The notes under the pieces: generated by a model | The model's database searches: none | What the model was told of the DNA's origin: nothing | Seen by the model: only the letters and a program-made list of their open reading frames with translations | Source of the DNA: Acidobacteriota bacterium | GTDB taxonomy: Bacteria > Acidobacteriota > Vicinamibacteria > Vicinamibacterales > UBA2999 | NCBI GenBank assembly: GCA_947482665.1 | Contig: CANKJK010000004.1 | Location: 186,001-250,000 of the forward strand | Reading direction: 5' to 3' | Length of the DNA stretch: 64,000 nucleotides | Program-made: the position numbers and the translations under genes | Part shown: in pieces, positions 9,173-16,602 of the stretch | Layout: every line of letters starts with the position of its first letter | How positions within the stretch are numbered: the stretch's first letter is position 1

Positions 9173-9544
9173 TTATTTCAGTGAGTGCAGCCCGATGAGG
9201 TTGCCTTCGGTGTCGTGCACCAGCGACACGAAACCGTACGGCCCGATGGAGATCTTGGGCCGCAGCACCGTCCCACCGGCTCCGGCCACGCGCGATTCCT
9301 CGACTGAGCAGTCGTCGCAGTTGAAGTAGACGATCACGCTGTTCCCACCGGACGGCATGCCGGCCATCTGCACGAGCGTGCCGCCCGTGCCGGGCTTGCC
9401 CATCTCGTTGTTGAAGGCCCACATCTCGAGGTCCCCCGCGTTCAGCTTTTCGAACGTTCGCTGGAAGACCGTCTGGTAGAACGCCTTGGCTCTGGTGATG
9501 TCCTGGACGTAGATCTCGAACCAGCCGACGGGATTTGCGCTCAT
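9173..9544 (-). CDS. VOC (glyoxalase/bleomycin resistance) family protein
   Basis: A 123-residue vicinal-oxygen-chelate protein. It starts MSANPVGWFEIYVQDITRAKAFYQTVF and has the paired beta-alpha-beta-beta-beta module ending SLVHDTEGNLIGLHSLK, typical of small YaeR/PhnB-like VOC proteins. A good ribosome site AAGGAG lies seven bases before the ATG. It converges on the YCII gene with 6 bases between them. Many such proteins are annotated as glyoxalases without a known substrate, and no substrate can be inferred here. Confidence 0.85.
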   Translation of the reverse strand: MSANPVGWFEIYVQDITRAKAFYQTVFQRTFEKLNAGDLEMWAFNNEMGKPGTGGTLVQMAGMPSGGNSVIVYFNCDDCSVEESRVAGAGGTVLRPKISIGPYGFVSLVHDTEGNLIGLHSLK

Positions 9545-9604
9545 CCTGCTCTCCTTGGGAAGTCGATCGCAGGGGGATGCTAGCGCATCTCGGAGGGGCA
9601 GAAC

Positions 9605-9648
9605 CGCCCGCCGGAGAGGCCGACTATGCGTCGGTGCTCCAGCGGGCG
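9605..9648 (-). terminator. possible hairpin terminator after the porin-like gene
   Basis: An extended inverted repeat begins CGCCCG at 9605 and closes with CGGGCG at 9648, with inner arms GGAG/CTCC and CCGAC/GTCGG. It starts ten bases downstream of the porin-like stop. No real T-run follows on the minus strand, so rho-independent activity is uncertain. Confidence 0.4.
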
Positions 9649-9658
9649 TGAGGAGAGC

Positions 9659-10579
9659 TTAGTAGGTGAAGCCGAGCCCGCCGGAGACGATCGTCTTGTG
9701 GTCCTTCCCCGCGTTGAAGACCTTCAGTGAATCACCGAGCTTCTGGAACTCGACGCCCGCGTGGACGTTCCAGGAGCCGTAGCCGGCGGCCACGCCCTTG
9801 ATGGGTGCCGTCACGACGCCGCCCACGCTGAAGTAGCCGAACTTCGAGTCCTTCCCCGTGCCCGGGGCTTCGTAGTAGTTGCCGGCGCTCAGCGCCACCT
9901 TCACCGGAATCGCGAGGCTGGCCGCCGCTCCGGAGTAGCCGGGTGCCACGCCCAGTTCCACGTATTTGCCGGCCTTGGCGCCACCGTCAGCCTGGCCTGA
10001 GCCGGGCTTGGTGTTCATTTCGAAGGCGCTGATCACATACGGATGCAGCGCGCCCTTGCCGAGGGCCGCGCTGTCGTCAACCGACAGCTTGAACATGACT
10101 TCCTTAACCGTGCTGAAGCCGTTGTTCGGGCTCGTGTAGGCCGTGTAGGTGGTGGCGAGGCTCGTGCCGCCGCCAAAGCCGAGGCCGAGCGTGGCGTAGA
10201 AGTCGGACTCGTACCACAGCTTGCCGCAGGCGCATCCGAGGCCGGACTTCTTCGAGTCCATGCCGGCATTACCGGTGTGGAGGCTGTTCCAGGTGCCGAA
10301 GTTGAGGCCGACACTCTTGAGGCCGCCCTCGCCGGAGTAGGCCTTGATGCCGAGATCAACAGCAGGCCACATCATCACCTTCGTGTCGTCCTGCAGGATG
10401 CCCCGGAACATATAGGTGTTGATGAAGTCGAACGACCCCGTCAGGGTCAGATTCCCGGAGTTGGGCTTCGGCGGCTCTGGCGCGGCCTGAGCCGACGCGG
10501 TCTGCGCGGTCAGCCCTACGAGCGCCAGTGCTCCGGCCATTCCGCTGAGGCCCTTGAGAAACGATGTGGTCGATGACAT
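9659..10579 (-). CDS. outer-membrane porin-like beta-barrel protein
   Basis: A 306-residue exported protein. The signal peptide (FLKGLSGMAGALALVGLTAQTASAQ) is followed by a barrel that opens NLTLTGSFDFINTYMFRGI, a pattern seen in TorF-like putative porins, with alternating aromatic strands and a C-terminal aromatic residue (GGLGFTY). A CxC pair (GCACGKLWYE) near the middle may form a disulfide. ATG 10579 is preceded by GGGGAGG at ideal spacing, so the upstream 50 residues in the track are leader sequence. The transported substrate is unknown. Confidence 0.65.
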   Translation of the reverse strand: MSSTTSFLKGLSGMAGALALVGLTAQTASAQAAPEPPKPNSGNLTLTGSFDFINTYMFRGILQDDTKVMMWPAVDLGIKAYSGEGGLKSVGLNFGTWNSLHTGNAGMDSKKSGLGCACGKLWYESDFYATLGLGFGGGTSLATTYTAYTSPNNGFSTVKEVMFKLSVDDSAALGKGALHPYVISAFEMNTKPGSGQADGGAKAGKYVELGVAPGYSGAAASLAIPVKVALSAGNYYEAPGTGKDSKFGYFSVGGVVTAPIKGVAAGYGSWNVHAGVEFQKLGDSLKVFNAGKDHKTIVSGGLGFTY

Positions 10580-11050
10580 GAAACTGCCTCCCCTGTTCAA
10601 GATGACGGCGGCGCGTGACGCGCCCTCCGCGGTGCAAACGAGAAACCCGGTCTGGCGCTCTCCGCCAAGGCAACCGTTGTCCCTGACCAGAGCAAGAGGC
10701 AGACCACTCCGAATCCGAGAGGGCCCCATCTGTCTAAGTCATTGTGTATAAAGGCTGTTATCTGATCTAAATGGCGAGAAGTGGTCATCCAGGTAGACGT
10801 ACATAGATGTGCGCTGTCTATCCAGACATGACGTGAATGTCTGTCAGGGGATACCCGGATCGGGCGTCTCATGGCTGCGAGGCCTCAGTGGCCTGGGGGT
10901 GTGTCGGTTGCCCGCGGTTCTGGCGTGGCCGCGCCGCAGCCTGAATAGTGGGGTGGAGCGCCTATTCCAGACGGTTATGTCTTTCGTACTGATAGAACGG
11001 CCAAAAGTGTCCCAGCTGTTCCTCGCGCACGGTGCGGTAGCATCCCCTGC
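10580..11050. other. 470-base intergenic region between divergent porin and cytochrome genes
   Basis: No coding sequence is supported. The minus-strand leader of the porin-like gene can form two short hairpins: GGCGCG/CGCGCC at 10610-10624 and TGGCG/CGCCA at 10653-10667. No known riboswitch consensus could be fitted. A palindrome lies at 10823-10843 (listed separately). AT-rich sequence near 10740-10775 (TTGTGTATAAAGG) is a likely promoter zone. Confidence 0.5.
10823..10843. promoter_or_regulatory. 7-7-7 palindrome, candidate operator
   Basis: CAGACAT, a seven-base spacer GACGTGA and ATGTCTG form a perfect inverted repeat. It lies between the divergent porin-like and lipoprotein cytochrome genes. 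A second weaker inverted pair TAGAC/GTCTA lies just upstream. The arrangement suits a dimeric regulator, but no regulator can be named. Confidence 0.35.
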
Positions 11051-11527
11051 ATGTCCAGTCGCTTCGCGCTCGTCCTGATGGCCGCCGTCTTTGCCGTGTC
11101 CTGTGCCCAGCCGAACGAGTCCTACGCACCGGGGCTCGGAGAGATCATGACGCTGCAGCAGATGCGGCACACCAAGCTCTGGCTGGCGGCGGAGGCCGGC
11201 AACTGGCCGCTGGCCGCCTATGAGTTGGATGAGTTGAACGAAGGATTCGAGGATGCCGTCCACTTCCACCCGACGCACAAGGACTCGCCCGTGCCGATTG
11301 CGGAAGTGGTCGAAAAGATCATGACGCAGCCGCTGAAGGATGCCCGCGCGGCTGTTGAGGCCAAGGACGCTGCGGCGTTTGCCCAGGCGTTTGACGCCGT
11401 CACTGACGGGTGCAACCGGTGCCACACGGCGACGAACTTCGGGTTCAACGTCGTGACGCGTCCAGCCGCAAACCCCTATCCGAATCAGGTCTTCGCGCTA
11501 CCCGCGGATTCGGCCGGGACTAAGTAG
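11051..11527 (+). CDS. lipoprotein with C-terminal c-type haem site
   Basis: A 158-residue protein starting MSSRFALVLMAAVFAVSC, a lipoprotein signal with lipobox Cys18, so membrane anchored. It is mostly alpha-helical and carries one haem-binding CNRCH at residues 121-125 near the C-terminus. A C-terminal CxxCH after a four-helix region recalls cytochrome c' -like folds. Its stop overlaps the stop of the convergent histidine kinase by 8 bases. It lies next to the SHP/DHC redox module but on the opposite strand, so joint function is only suggested. Confidence 0.7.
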   Translation: MSSRFALVLMAAVFAVSCAQPNESYAPGLGEIMTLQQMRHTKLWLAAEAGNWPLAAYELDELNEGFEDAVHFHPTHKDSPVPIAEVVEKIMTQPLKDARAAVEAKDAAAFAQAFDAVTDGCNRCHTATNFGFNVVTRPAANPYPNQVFALPADSAGTK

Positions 11528-12869
11528 CCGACGCCGCGTCCGGAAAACTCACCGCGACACGGGTGCCGCGGCCATCGGGACCGTCCGCGATCGTAACGGT
11601 GGCGCCGTGCACGGCAGCCACGCGGCTCACGATTGAGAGGCCCAGTCCGCTGCCGTCCGCGCGAGAACCGGCCACCCGGTAGAACCGTTCCATCACCCGC
11701 GCGCGTTGGTCCGGTGGAATGCCCCCACCGGAATCCGAGACGGAGAGCTGGACCCCGCCCCCGTCGCTGGTCAGCTCCACCATGACCTGGCCACCGTCCG
11801 GCGTGTAGCGGATGGCGTTGTCGACGAGATTCCGGACCAGCACCTGCAGCAGCGCCGCATGGCCCGACACTCGGATGCCGGGGCTACCGGTGAATGAGAT
11901 CTCGATACGGCGGCTCACGGCACCAGGGGCCGCCACGGCGACCACCTCAGTGACGAGGTCCGTGAGCACGACGGCCTCCGGTTGGCCTGGCGGCTGCGCA
12001 TCGAGCCGGGCCAGCGTCATGAGTTGAGCGACCAGATGAGCGGTCCTGTCGCAGGCGGCCATGACCTTATGGAGGACGGCCTCACGCTCGGCGGCATCCG
12101 AGGTGCCGAGCGCCACCTGCGCCTGTGCGCGGATGGCCGCGAGTGGCGTCCGAAGTTCATGCGCGGCATCCGCCGTGAACCGCCGTTCGTGCTCCATCGC
12201 GCGGGTGACCTCGGCGAAGAGTCCATTGAGACGCTTCAGCAAGGGCAGCAGCTCCGTTGGCACGCTGGCCAGGTCCAGCGGATCCAGGCGAGACGGAGCA
12301 CGGTGCCCGACGTCGTCTGCGACGCGGTCAAGCGGCCTGACGCCCTGGCGAACCGCGAACCACACGAGGAGCGCCAGAAACGGGACCGCGAGGAGGAGTG
12401 GCGCGAGCGACGCTTCGAGCATCTCCCGCGCGATGGCGACCCTGGCCTCCACCCGCTCCCCGACGTGAACCAACTGCTCATGCTCGCGGTCCCAGGCAGA
12501 GAACACACGCCACTGGCGACCCTCGATCTCCTGATCACTGAACCCGGCGCCCTGTCCGCCGAGTGGCGCCTCCGGCGCGTTCGCCGAGTGGAGGGACAAG
12601 CGAGTGCCGTGCTCCCAGACCTGAAACGCGACAGCGTTGGACACCGGGTACCCGATGTCAGCGTGTTCGGTATCGAATTCCTCGATCTCGTCTCCGGCCT
12701 GCGCGACGACCAGCGCCACCGACTGTGCGAGGTGGGCGTCGAGGAGTTCGTCGATCTCGTGCCGCGCCTTGACGTAGGTGGCCACCGTTGCGGCTGCCCA
12801 TACGAGGACGACCGCGCCGACCACGAGTACGGTGAGGCGAGCCTTGAGCGAGGGGGGCGCGCTCGTCAT
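11520..12869 (-). CDS. sensor histidine kinase, QseC/TctE-like
   Basis: A 449-residue membrane kinase. TM1 spans about residues 10-31, followed by a periplasmic domain of about 120 residues, TM2 at about 153-173 and a HAMP-like linker. HisKA has phospho-acceptor His237 (FTADAAHELRTPLAAIRAQ). The HATPase domain has N-box LVRNLVDNAIRYTPDGG, DSGGGIPPDQ and GSGLGLSIVSRVAAVHG. ATG 12869 is chosen over the track's 13001 because the latter lies inside the response regulator, whose stop is only two bases before this start. It pairs with the upstream regulator and probably senses a periplasmic signal relevant to the SHP cytochromes (inference). Confidence 0.9.
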   Translation of the reverse strand: MTSAPPSLKARLTVLVVGAVVLVWAAATVATYVKARHEIDELLDAHLAQSVALVVAQAGDEIEEFDTEHADIGYPVSNAVAFQVWEHGTRLSLHSANAPEAPLGGQGAGFSDQEIEGRQWRVFSAWDREHEQLVHVGERVEARVAIAREMLEASLAPLLLAVPFLALLVWFAVRQGVRPLDRVADDVGHRAPSRLDPLDLASVPTELLPLLKRLNGLFAEVTRAMEHERRFTADAAHELRTPLAAIRAQAQVALGTSDAAEREAVLHKVMAACDRTAHLVAQLMTLARLDAQPPGQPEAVVLTDLVTEVVAVAAPGAVSRRIEISFTGSPGIRVSGHAALLQVLVRNLVDNAIRYTPDGGQVMVELTSDGGGVQLSVSDSGGGIPPDQRARVMERFYRVAGSRADGSGLGLSIVSRVAAVHGATVTIADGPDGRGTRVAVSFPDAASAT

Positions 12870-12871
12870 CC

Positions 12872-13540
12872 TCACGCCTCCGGCTGTTGCGGCAGCAGAT
12901 ATCCCACGCCTCGCACCGTGCGGATGTGGTCCGCACCAAGCTTCCGGCGCAGGTGGTGGATGAAGACCTCCACCGTGTTGCTCTCCACTTCCTGCCCCCA
13001 CTCGTAGAGATGCTCTTCCAGCTGGGCCCGGGTCAGGACCTGGCCGGCGTGGCGCATCAGCGCATGCAGCAGCGCGAATTCCCTGGCGGACAAATCGACC
13101 GGAGCACCCGCGAGCGTCAGCGTGCGGGCGGCCGGATCCAGGACAAGCTCGCCGAGCGTGATGGTGGGCGTCGCGCGGCCCGTCGCCCGGCGGACCAGGG
13201 CCCGCAGGCGGGCGGCCAGCTCTCCGAGATCGAACGGCTTGACGGCGTAGTCATCGGCTCCGGCGTCGAGACCGCGGATCCGATCCTCGACGGCGTCTCT
13301 GGCGGTCAGTATCAGCACCGGCGTCCGGTTTCCAGCGGCCCGCATGGTGCGCAGCACGTCGAGCCCGGTCCGGCCGGGAAGCCCGAGATCAAGCACGAGG
13401 GCCGCAAAGGTTTCGGTGCCGACCGCCGCCTCCGCCGCGCCTCCGTCGGTGACCCACTCGACCGCGAAGCCCGCCTGCCGGAGTCCTGCCTGGACGGCAT
13501 CTCCCAGCAGGCGGTCGTCTTCGACCAGTAATATCCGCAC
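12872..13540 (-). CDS. OmpR/PhoB-family response regulator, QseB-like
   Basis: A 222-residue two-domain regulator. The receiver has acidic pocket EDD (residues 7-9), phospho-Asp51 (LVLDLGLPG), Thr79 region LILTA and Lys101 (YAVKPFD). The winged-helix DNA-binding domain follows residue 125 (LSAREFALLHALMRHAGQVLTRAQLEEHLY ... VFIHHLRRKLG). It lies between the cytochrome b gene and its kinase on the same strand, 15 bases after cytochrome b. The CTTAAC-N5-CTTAAG repeat upstream of the operon is the kind of site QseB/PmrA-type regulators bind. Confidence 0.92.
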   Translation of the reverse strand: MRILLVEDDRLLGDAVQAGLRQAGFAVEWVTDGGAAEAAVGTETFAALVLDLGLPGRTGLDVLRTMRAAGNRTPVLILTARDAVEDRIRGLDAGADDYAVKPFDLGELAARLRALVRRATGRATPTITLGELVLDPAARTLTLAGAPVDLSAREFALLHALMRHAGQVLTRAQLEEHLYEWGQEVESNTVEVFIHHLRRKLGADHIRTVRGVGYLLPQQPEA

Positions 13541-13555
13541 CAGCCTGTCGCTCCC

Positions 13556-14104
13556 TCAGGGCCTTCCCCCAGACGCGCGCTTCCAGCCGGTCACCATCGC
13601 TCCCACCAGGTTCTCGCGATGGCGGACGCTGGCGAGGATGACGCCGGCCACGTGAATGCCCACTAGCGTGAGCATCGCACAGGCGGAGGCGCCGTGAAGC
13701 TCGGGCATCCACTCACCGCCGACGTCCTGGTAGGCCAGCCACCCTGTGAGGCTGGTTGTGAGGCCGAGCGCCAGCAATCCCACGATGGCGGCGCCGCCCG
13801 CCGGGTTGTGGCCGATGTGGTGTTCGGGCGTGGAGGAGAACACCGCCCTCATGTAGCGCCACACGGCGGCCGGGCCTGTGATGAACTCGCGGAACCGCGC
13901 ATACGGGCTGCCCACGAATCCCCAGACGACTCGGAAGAGCACCAGCGCGACCACCGCGAGGCCGAGCCGCACGTGGGTGAGCCGCAGCCATTCGCTGTCA
14001 GCCGTGAGCATCGCGCCGATGAAGGCCGAGGCCAGCAGCCAATGGCCGAGTCGGACGGGCACGTCCCACACGAAGACGCGCCTGAGCGGCAGCGGGGCGC
14101 TCAC
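13556..14104 (-). CDS. cytochrome b561-type membrane subunit of SHP module
   Basis: A 182-residue di-haem cytochrome b561-like protein with four predicted membrane helices. Histidine-bearing helices include VPVRLGHWLLASAFIGAML, RLTHVRLGLAVVALVLFRVVWG, a mid helix AAIVGLLALGLTTSLTGWLAY, and ELHGASACAMLTLVGIHVAGVIL. The start is GTG 14104, overlapping the DHC stop as GTGA; the longer track frame reads through DHC and is rejected. In other bacteria this protein passes quinol electrons to DHC and SHP. Confidence 0.88.
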   Translation of the reverse strand: MSAPLPLRRVFVWDVPVRLGHWLLASAFIGAMLTADSEWLRLTHVRLGLAVVALVLFRVVWGFVGSPYARFREFITGPAAVWRYMRAVFSSTPEHHIGHNPAGGAAIVGLLALGLTTSLTGWLAYQDVGGEWMPELHGASACAMLTLVGIHVAGVILASVRHRENLVGAMVTGWKRASGGRP

Positions 14105-14571
14105 CGGCGTCTCCCGCCGCTGGTGCCGGAAAGGTCGTCGCTGAAGTTGTTGCTCTCGGCGCCGGTGTGGCAGGCGGTGCAGTTGGACGGGCTCTTGATC
14201 TCCGGCCGCTTCCAGGTCGAGGCTGCAACCTCCCGATGCTCTCGAATGAACCACGGTGATGTGGTGATCCTGAGCGGGACCGGGCCTCCCGTGCTGCGCA
14301 CGGCCCGCATGCCCGCGTTGGCGACCAGAAACCGTTCGATGGCTGCCGCGGCTGGCGCGTCGACGGTGGCATCGGTGCCGAAATGGGATTTCAGGCCCGC
14401 CATGATGGCCTTCCAGGATTCGGCGGGCAGCAGTCGGGCGGGGTACGCCATGTGGCAGGCGGCGCACTCTTCCTTCCAGAGAGCCGCAGGCGTGGGAGTT
14501 TGGCTAGGTTGCCCAGCCACGGCGGACCCTGCCCACAGCAACAGCATCGTCATCGGAATAGAACGAGTCAT
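14101..14571 (-). CDS. dihaem cytochrome c (DHC family)
   Basis: A 156-residue periplasmic protein with signal peptide (SIPMTMLLLWAGSAVAG) and two c-haem sites: CAACH at residues 36-40 and CTACH at 131-135. The middle string ESWKAIMAGLKSHFG and the RITTSPWFIREHREV segment match the DHC family that accompanies SHP. It is the presumed electron carrier between the membrane cytochrome b and SHP. It lies 11 bases after the SHP gene and overlaps the cytochrome b start by 4 bases. Confidence 0.9.
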   Translation of the reverse strand: MTRSIPMTMLLLWAGSAVAGQPSQTPTPAALWKEECAACHMAYPARLLPAESWKAIMAGLKSHFGTDATVDAPAAAAIERFLVANAGMRAVRSTGGPVPLRITTSPWFIREHREVAASTWKRPEIKSPSNCTACHTGAESNNFSDDLSGTSGGRRR

Positions 14572-14582
14572 GGGATGTCTCC

Positions 14583-14990
14583 TTAGCGGATGGACAGCAG
14601 CCAGGCCACGACATCGGCCTTCTCACGAGGCGTGCATTCACGGTTGAGCACGTCGCTGCAGTTACGGCGGAACCACTTGTCGACCTTGGCCGGGTCCGTC
14701 AGCCGGTCAGGTTGCGCAGCCGGAGCCAGGGGTTGGATGAGCTTGCCGGTCGCCGCGTGCTTGCCCTGCGCCTTCGGATCCGGCGTGTGACAGCTGCTGC
14801 AGCTCCAGGCGGTGGCGTGCTTCGCCGTGAAGAAGGCGGCGCCGCGCGCCGCGGTCGGCACAAACGAGGCGTCGGCCGAACGAGCCGCGTTCTCAAAACG
14901 CGAGAGGAACTCACGCGGGGCCGCCGCGGACACCGCGCCCCCGATGGAGAGTGCCGCCGTGGCGAGCGCGAGTGGGATCAGGTGTGTCAT
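14583..14990 (-). CDS. sphaeroides haem protein-like cytochrome c (SHP, DUF1924)
   Basis: A 135-residue exported monohaem cytochrome: signal peptide to about residue 23 (AVSAAA), haem site CSSCH at residues 64-68, and the distal segment WFRRNCSDVLNRECTPREKADVVAWL. In SHP a conserved Asn is an unusual, displaceable sixth ligand that lets the haem bind O2 or NO; Asn110 in RRNC is the candidate here. Cys111 and Cys119 may form the family disulfide. It is first in the order SHP-DHC-cyt b-RR-HK, the known SHP gene neighbourhood. Confidence 0.88.
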   Translation of the reverse strand: MTHLIPLALATAALSIGGAVSAAAPREFLSRFENAARSADASFVPTAARGAAFFTAKHATAWSCSSCHTPDPKAQGKHAATGKLIQPLAPAAQPDRLTDPAKVDKWFRRNCSDVLNRECTPREKADVVAWLLSIR

Positions 14991-15033
14991 GGCTGCCTCC
15001 AGATGCGAACTGGAGACAGGCTACGCAGGCTGT

Positions 15034-15050
15034 CTTAACCGGACCTTAAG
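15034..15050. promoter_or_regulatory. CTTAAC-N5-CTTAAG direct repeat, candidate QseB/PmrA-type box
   Basis: Two hexamers CTTAAC (15034-15039) and CTTAAG (15045-15050), 11 bases apart, lie in the gap between the SHP gene and the divergent DinB gene. The spacing of one helical turn is the pattern recognised by tandem-bound OmpR-family regulators of the PmrA/QseB group. The regulator encoded in the same operon is its likely ligand (inference). Confidence 0.6.
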
Positions 15051-15101
15051 GCCGCGGCTCAGCGGCAGGGCCGCGTATACTTCGCGCCTGGAGGATTTCT
15101 G

Positions 15102-15635
15102 ATGAAAACTGTTCTTCGTCTGTCGTTTGCGCTGGCTGCGGCCGCGCTCGTCGCCACACCGGCTTTCGCGCAGAAGGCTGACGTCAAGGCCGAGGTCATG
15201 AATGACTGGGCCGCCATGAAGACCGCGATGGTCAAGATCACCAACGAGATGCCCGAGGACAAGTTCGGGTTCAAGGCCACGCCCGCCCAGCGCAGCTACG
15301 GCGAACAGGCGATGCATATCGCCGGTGCCAACGTGAACTTCCTGAAGACGCTCGGTGGCAAGACGGCCGCGCCTACGATCAACCCGAAGGCCACGTCCAA
15401 GGCCGAAATCGTCAAGGCGCTCGAGGATTCGTTCGACTACGGCACGGCCGTGCTCAATGAGCAGACGGCGGATTCGATTCTCGAACAGGTGAAGGTGCCG
15501 CCGTTCATGGGCGGGATGGCGAGCCGCGCGCGCGTGGCGAACTTCCTCATCGGCCACGCCTGGGACATCTACGGCCAGATGGTCGTGTATCTGCGGCTGA
15601 ACGGCCACGTGCCGCCGGCCAGCCAGCGCCCGTAG
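15102..15635 (+). CDS. exported DinB-superfamily protein
   Basis: A 177-residue protein with signal peptide (KTVLRLSFALAAAALVATPAFAQ). Its helical-bundle sequence is typical of DinB/YfiT-like proteins: MPEDKFGFKATPAQRSYGEQAMHIAGANVNFLKTLGG, then RVANFLIGHAWDIYGQMVVYLRLNGHVPPAS. Family members hold a divalent metal with three His; candidates here are in EQAMHIAG and LIGHAWDIYG. Despite the name, this is unrelated to DNA polymerase IV. Exported versions are common in Acidobacteriota; function is unknown. It is divergent from the SHP operon. Confidence 0.8.
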   Translation: MKTVLRLSFALAAAALVATPAFAQKADVKAEVMNDWAAMKTAMVKITNEMPEDKFGFKATPAQRSYGEQAMHIAGANVNFLKTLGGKTAAPTINPKATSKAEIVKALEDSFDYGTAVLNEQTADSILEQVKVPPFMGGMASRARVANFLIGHAWDIYGQMVVYLRLNGHVPPASQRP

Positions 15636-15649
15636 GTTCGATTCTTCTC

Positions 15650-15688
15650 CGCGGCTGCCTGTTTCCGCGCCGGCAACGGGCAGCCGCG
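15650..15688 (+). terminator. strong stem-loop between DinB gene and modA
   Basis: A 10-bp perfect stem CGCGGCTGCC/GGCAGCCGCG encloses a 19-base loop. It lies 14 bases after the DinB stop and about 55 bases before modA. No T-run follows, so it could be a rho-dependent end, an attenuator or a leader structure of the mod genes. Confidence 0.4.
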
Positions 15689-15743
15689 CTCCCCTGTCAG
15701 AGCGTGATCTGCTGACTCACGTCTATTTGATATTCGTTTCACA

Positions 15744-16598
15744 TTGATAGTAGCGTCCCTCCCGGTGAGAGACCTGAGCGAGCGCGACGCCGTGCGTCCG
15801 GCCGGTCGCCGCTGGTGTGGCGTGGCCGCAGTGCTTCTGCTGCTGGCGACGAATGCCACGGCCCAGACAGGCGCCGCCGCTGCCAGCCTCACCATTGCGG
15901 CCGCCGCAGACCTTCAAGGCGTGCTGCCCCTCGTGATTGGGCAATTCCAGCGGGCGACAGGGCGAACCGTCTCGGCCACCTACGGATCGTCTGGCAACTT
16001 CTATACGCAGATTCAGCACGGCGCGCCGTTTGACCTCTTTCTCTCGGCGGACATCGACTATCCGAACCGCCTCATCACTGAGCGTCTCGTCGAGCCTGAT
16101 TCGCTGTTTCGCTACGCGACGGGCCGTATCGTCCTCTGGTGGCGCAAAGGTCGCGCATTGGACCCGACACGTGGTTTGGACGCCCTGAGAGATCCGCGCG
16201 TGCGTCGCATCGCCATTGCGAATCCCGACCACGCGCCGTACGGCCGCGCGGCCGTGGCGGCACTCCGAAAGGCGCATCTGCTGGAGCAGGTGCAGGCGAA
16301 GCTGGTGCGAGGGGAGAACGTGGCGCAGGCCGCCCAGTTCGTTGAGTCAGGGAATGCGGATGCGGGCATCATCGCGCTGTCACTTGCGCTGTCGCCAGCG
16401 CTGCGGACGAGCGGCTCCTACTACGAGATTCCCGCCACTGAGCACCCTCCGATCGTCCAGGCCGCCGTGGTGGTCAGCGCGTCGCGGCAGAAGTCGGCTG
16501 CGCGCGAGTTCCTGCGTTTCCTGCGGGCGCCCGAGGTGATGAGCCTGATGGCGACCTTCGGGTTTGTCCGCCCGCCGTCGGACGAGGCAGCGAAGTAG
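15744..16598 (+). CDS. modA: molybdate ABC transporter periplasmic binding protein ModA
   Basis: Up to 284 residues. A signal peptide (WCGVAAVLLLLATNATAQ) precedes a type II binding protein: LTIAAAADLQGVLPLVIGQFQRATGRTVSATYGSSGNFYTQIQHGAPFDLFLSADIDYPNRL, the standard ModA opening with oxyanion-binding Ser residues. The C-terminal part ends AREFLRFLRAPEVMSLMATFGFVRP. The start is uncertain: TTG 15744 has no ribosome site, and GTG 15765 or 15792 are possible; 15792 gives a more usual signal peptide. It is followed by modB after four bases. Confidence 0.9.
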   Translation: MIVASLPVRDLSERDAVRPAGRRWCGVAAVLLLLATNATAQTGAAAASLTIAAAADLQGVLPLVIGQFQRATGRTVSATYGSSGNFYTQIQHGAPFDLFLSADIDYPNRLITERLVEPDSLFRYATGRIVLWWRKGRALDPTRGLDALRDPRVRRIAIANPDHAPYGRAAVAALRKAHLLEQVQAKLVRGENVAQAAQFVESGNADAGIIALSLALSPALRTSGSYYEIPATEHPPIVQAAVVVSASRQKSAAREFLRFLRAPEVMSLMATFGFVRPPSDEAAK

Positions 16599-16602
16599 CG
16601 AC

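Noticed and set aside
10600-10740. Glycine, c-di-GMP or guanidine riboswitch in the porin-like leader
   Set aside because: Short strings such as GCAAAC and GGAGAG recall these classes, but the conserved cores and stem arrangement could not be fitted.
11982-13007. 341-aa plus-strand ORF
   Set aside because: Overlaps the histidine kinase and response regulator, which have complete catalytic motifs on the minus strand.
15102-15635. DNA polymerase IV (DinB)
   Set aside because: It belongs to the unrelated DinB/YfiT helical-bundle superfamily and has a signal peptide; no polymerase motifs.
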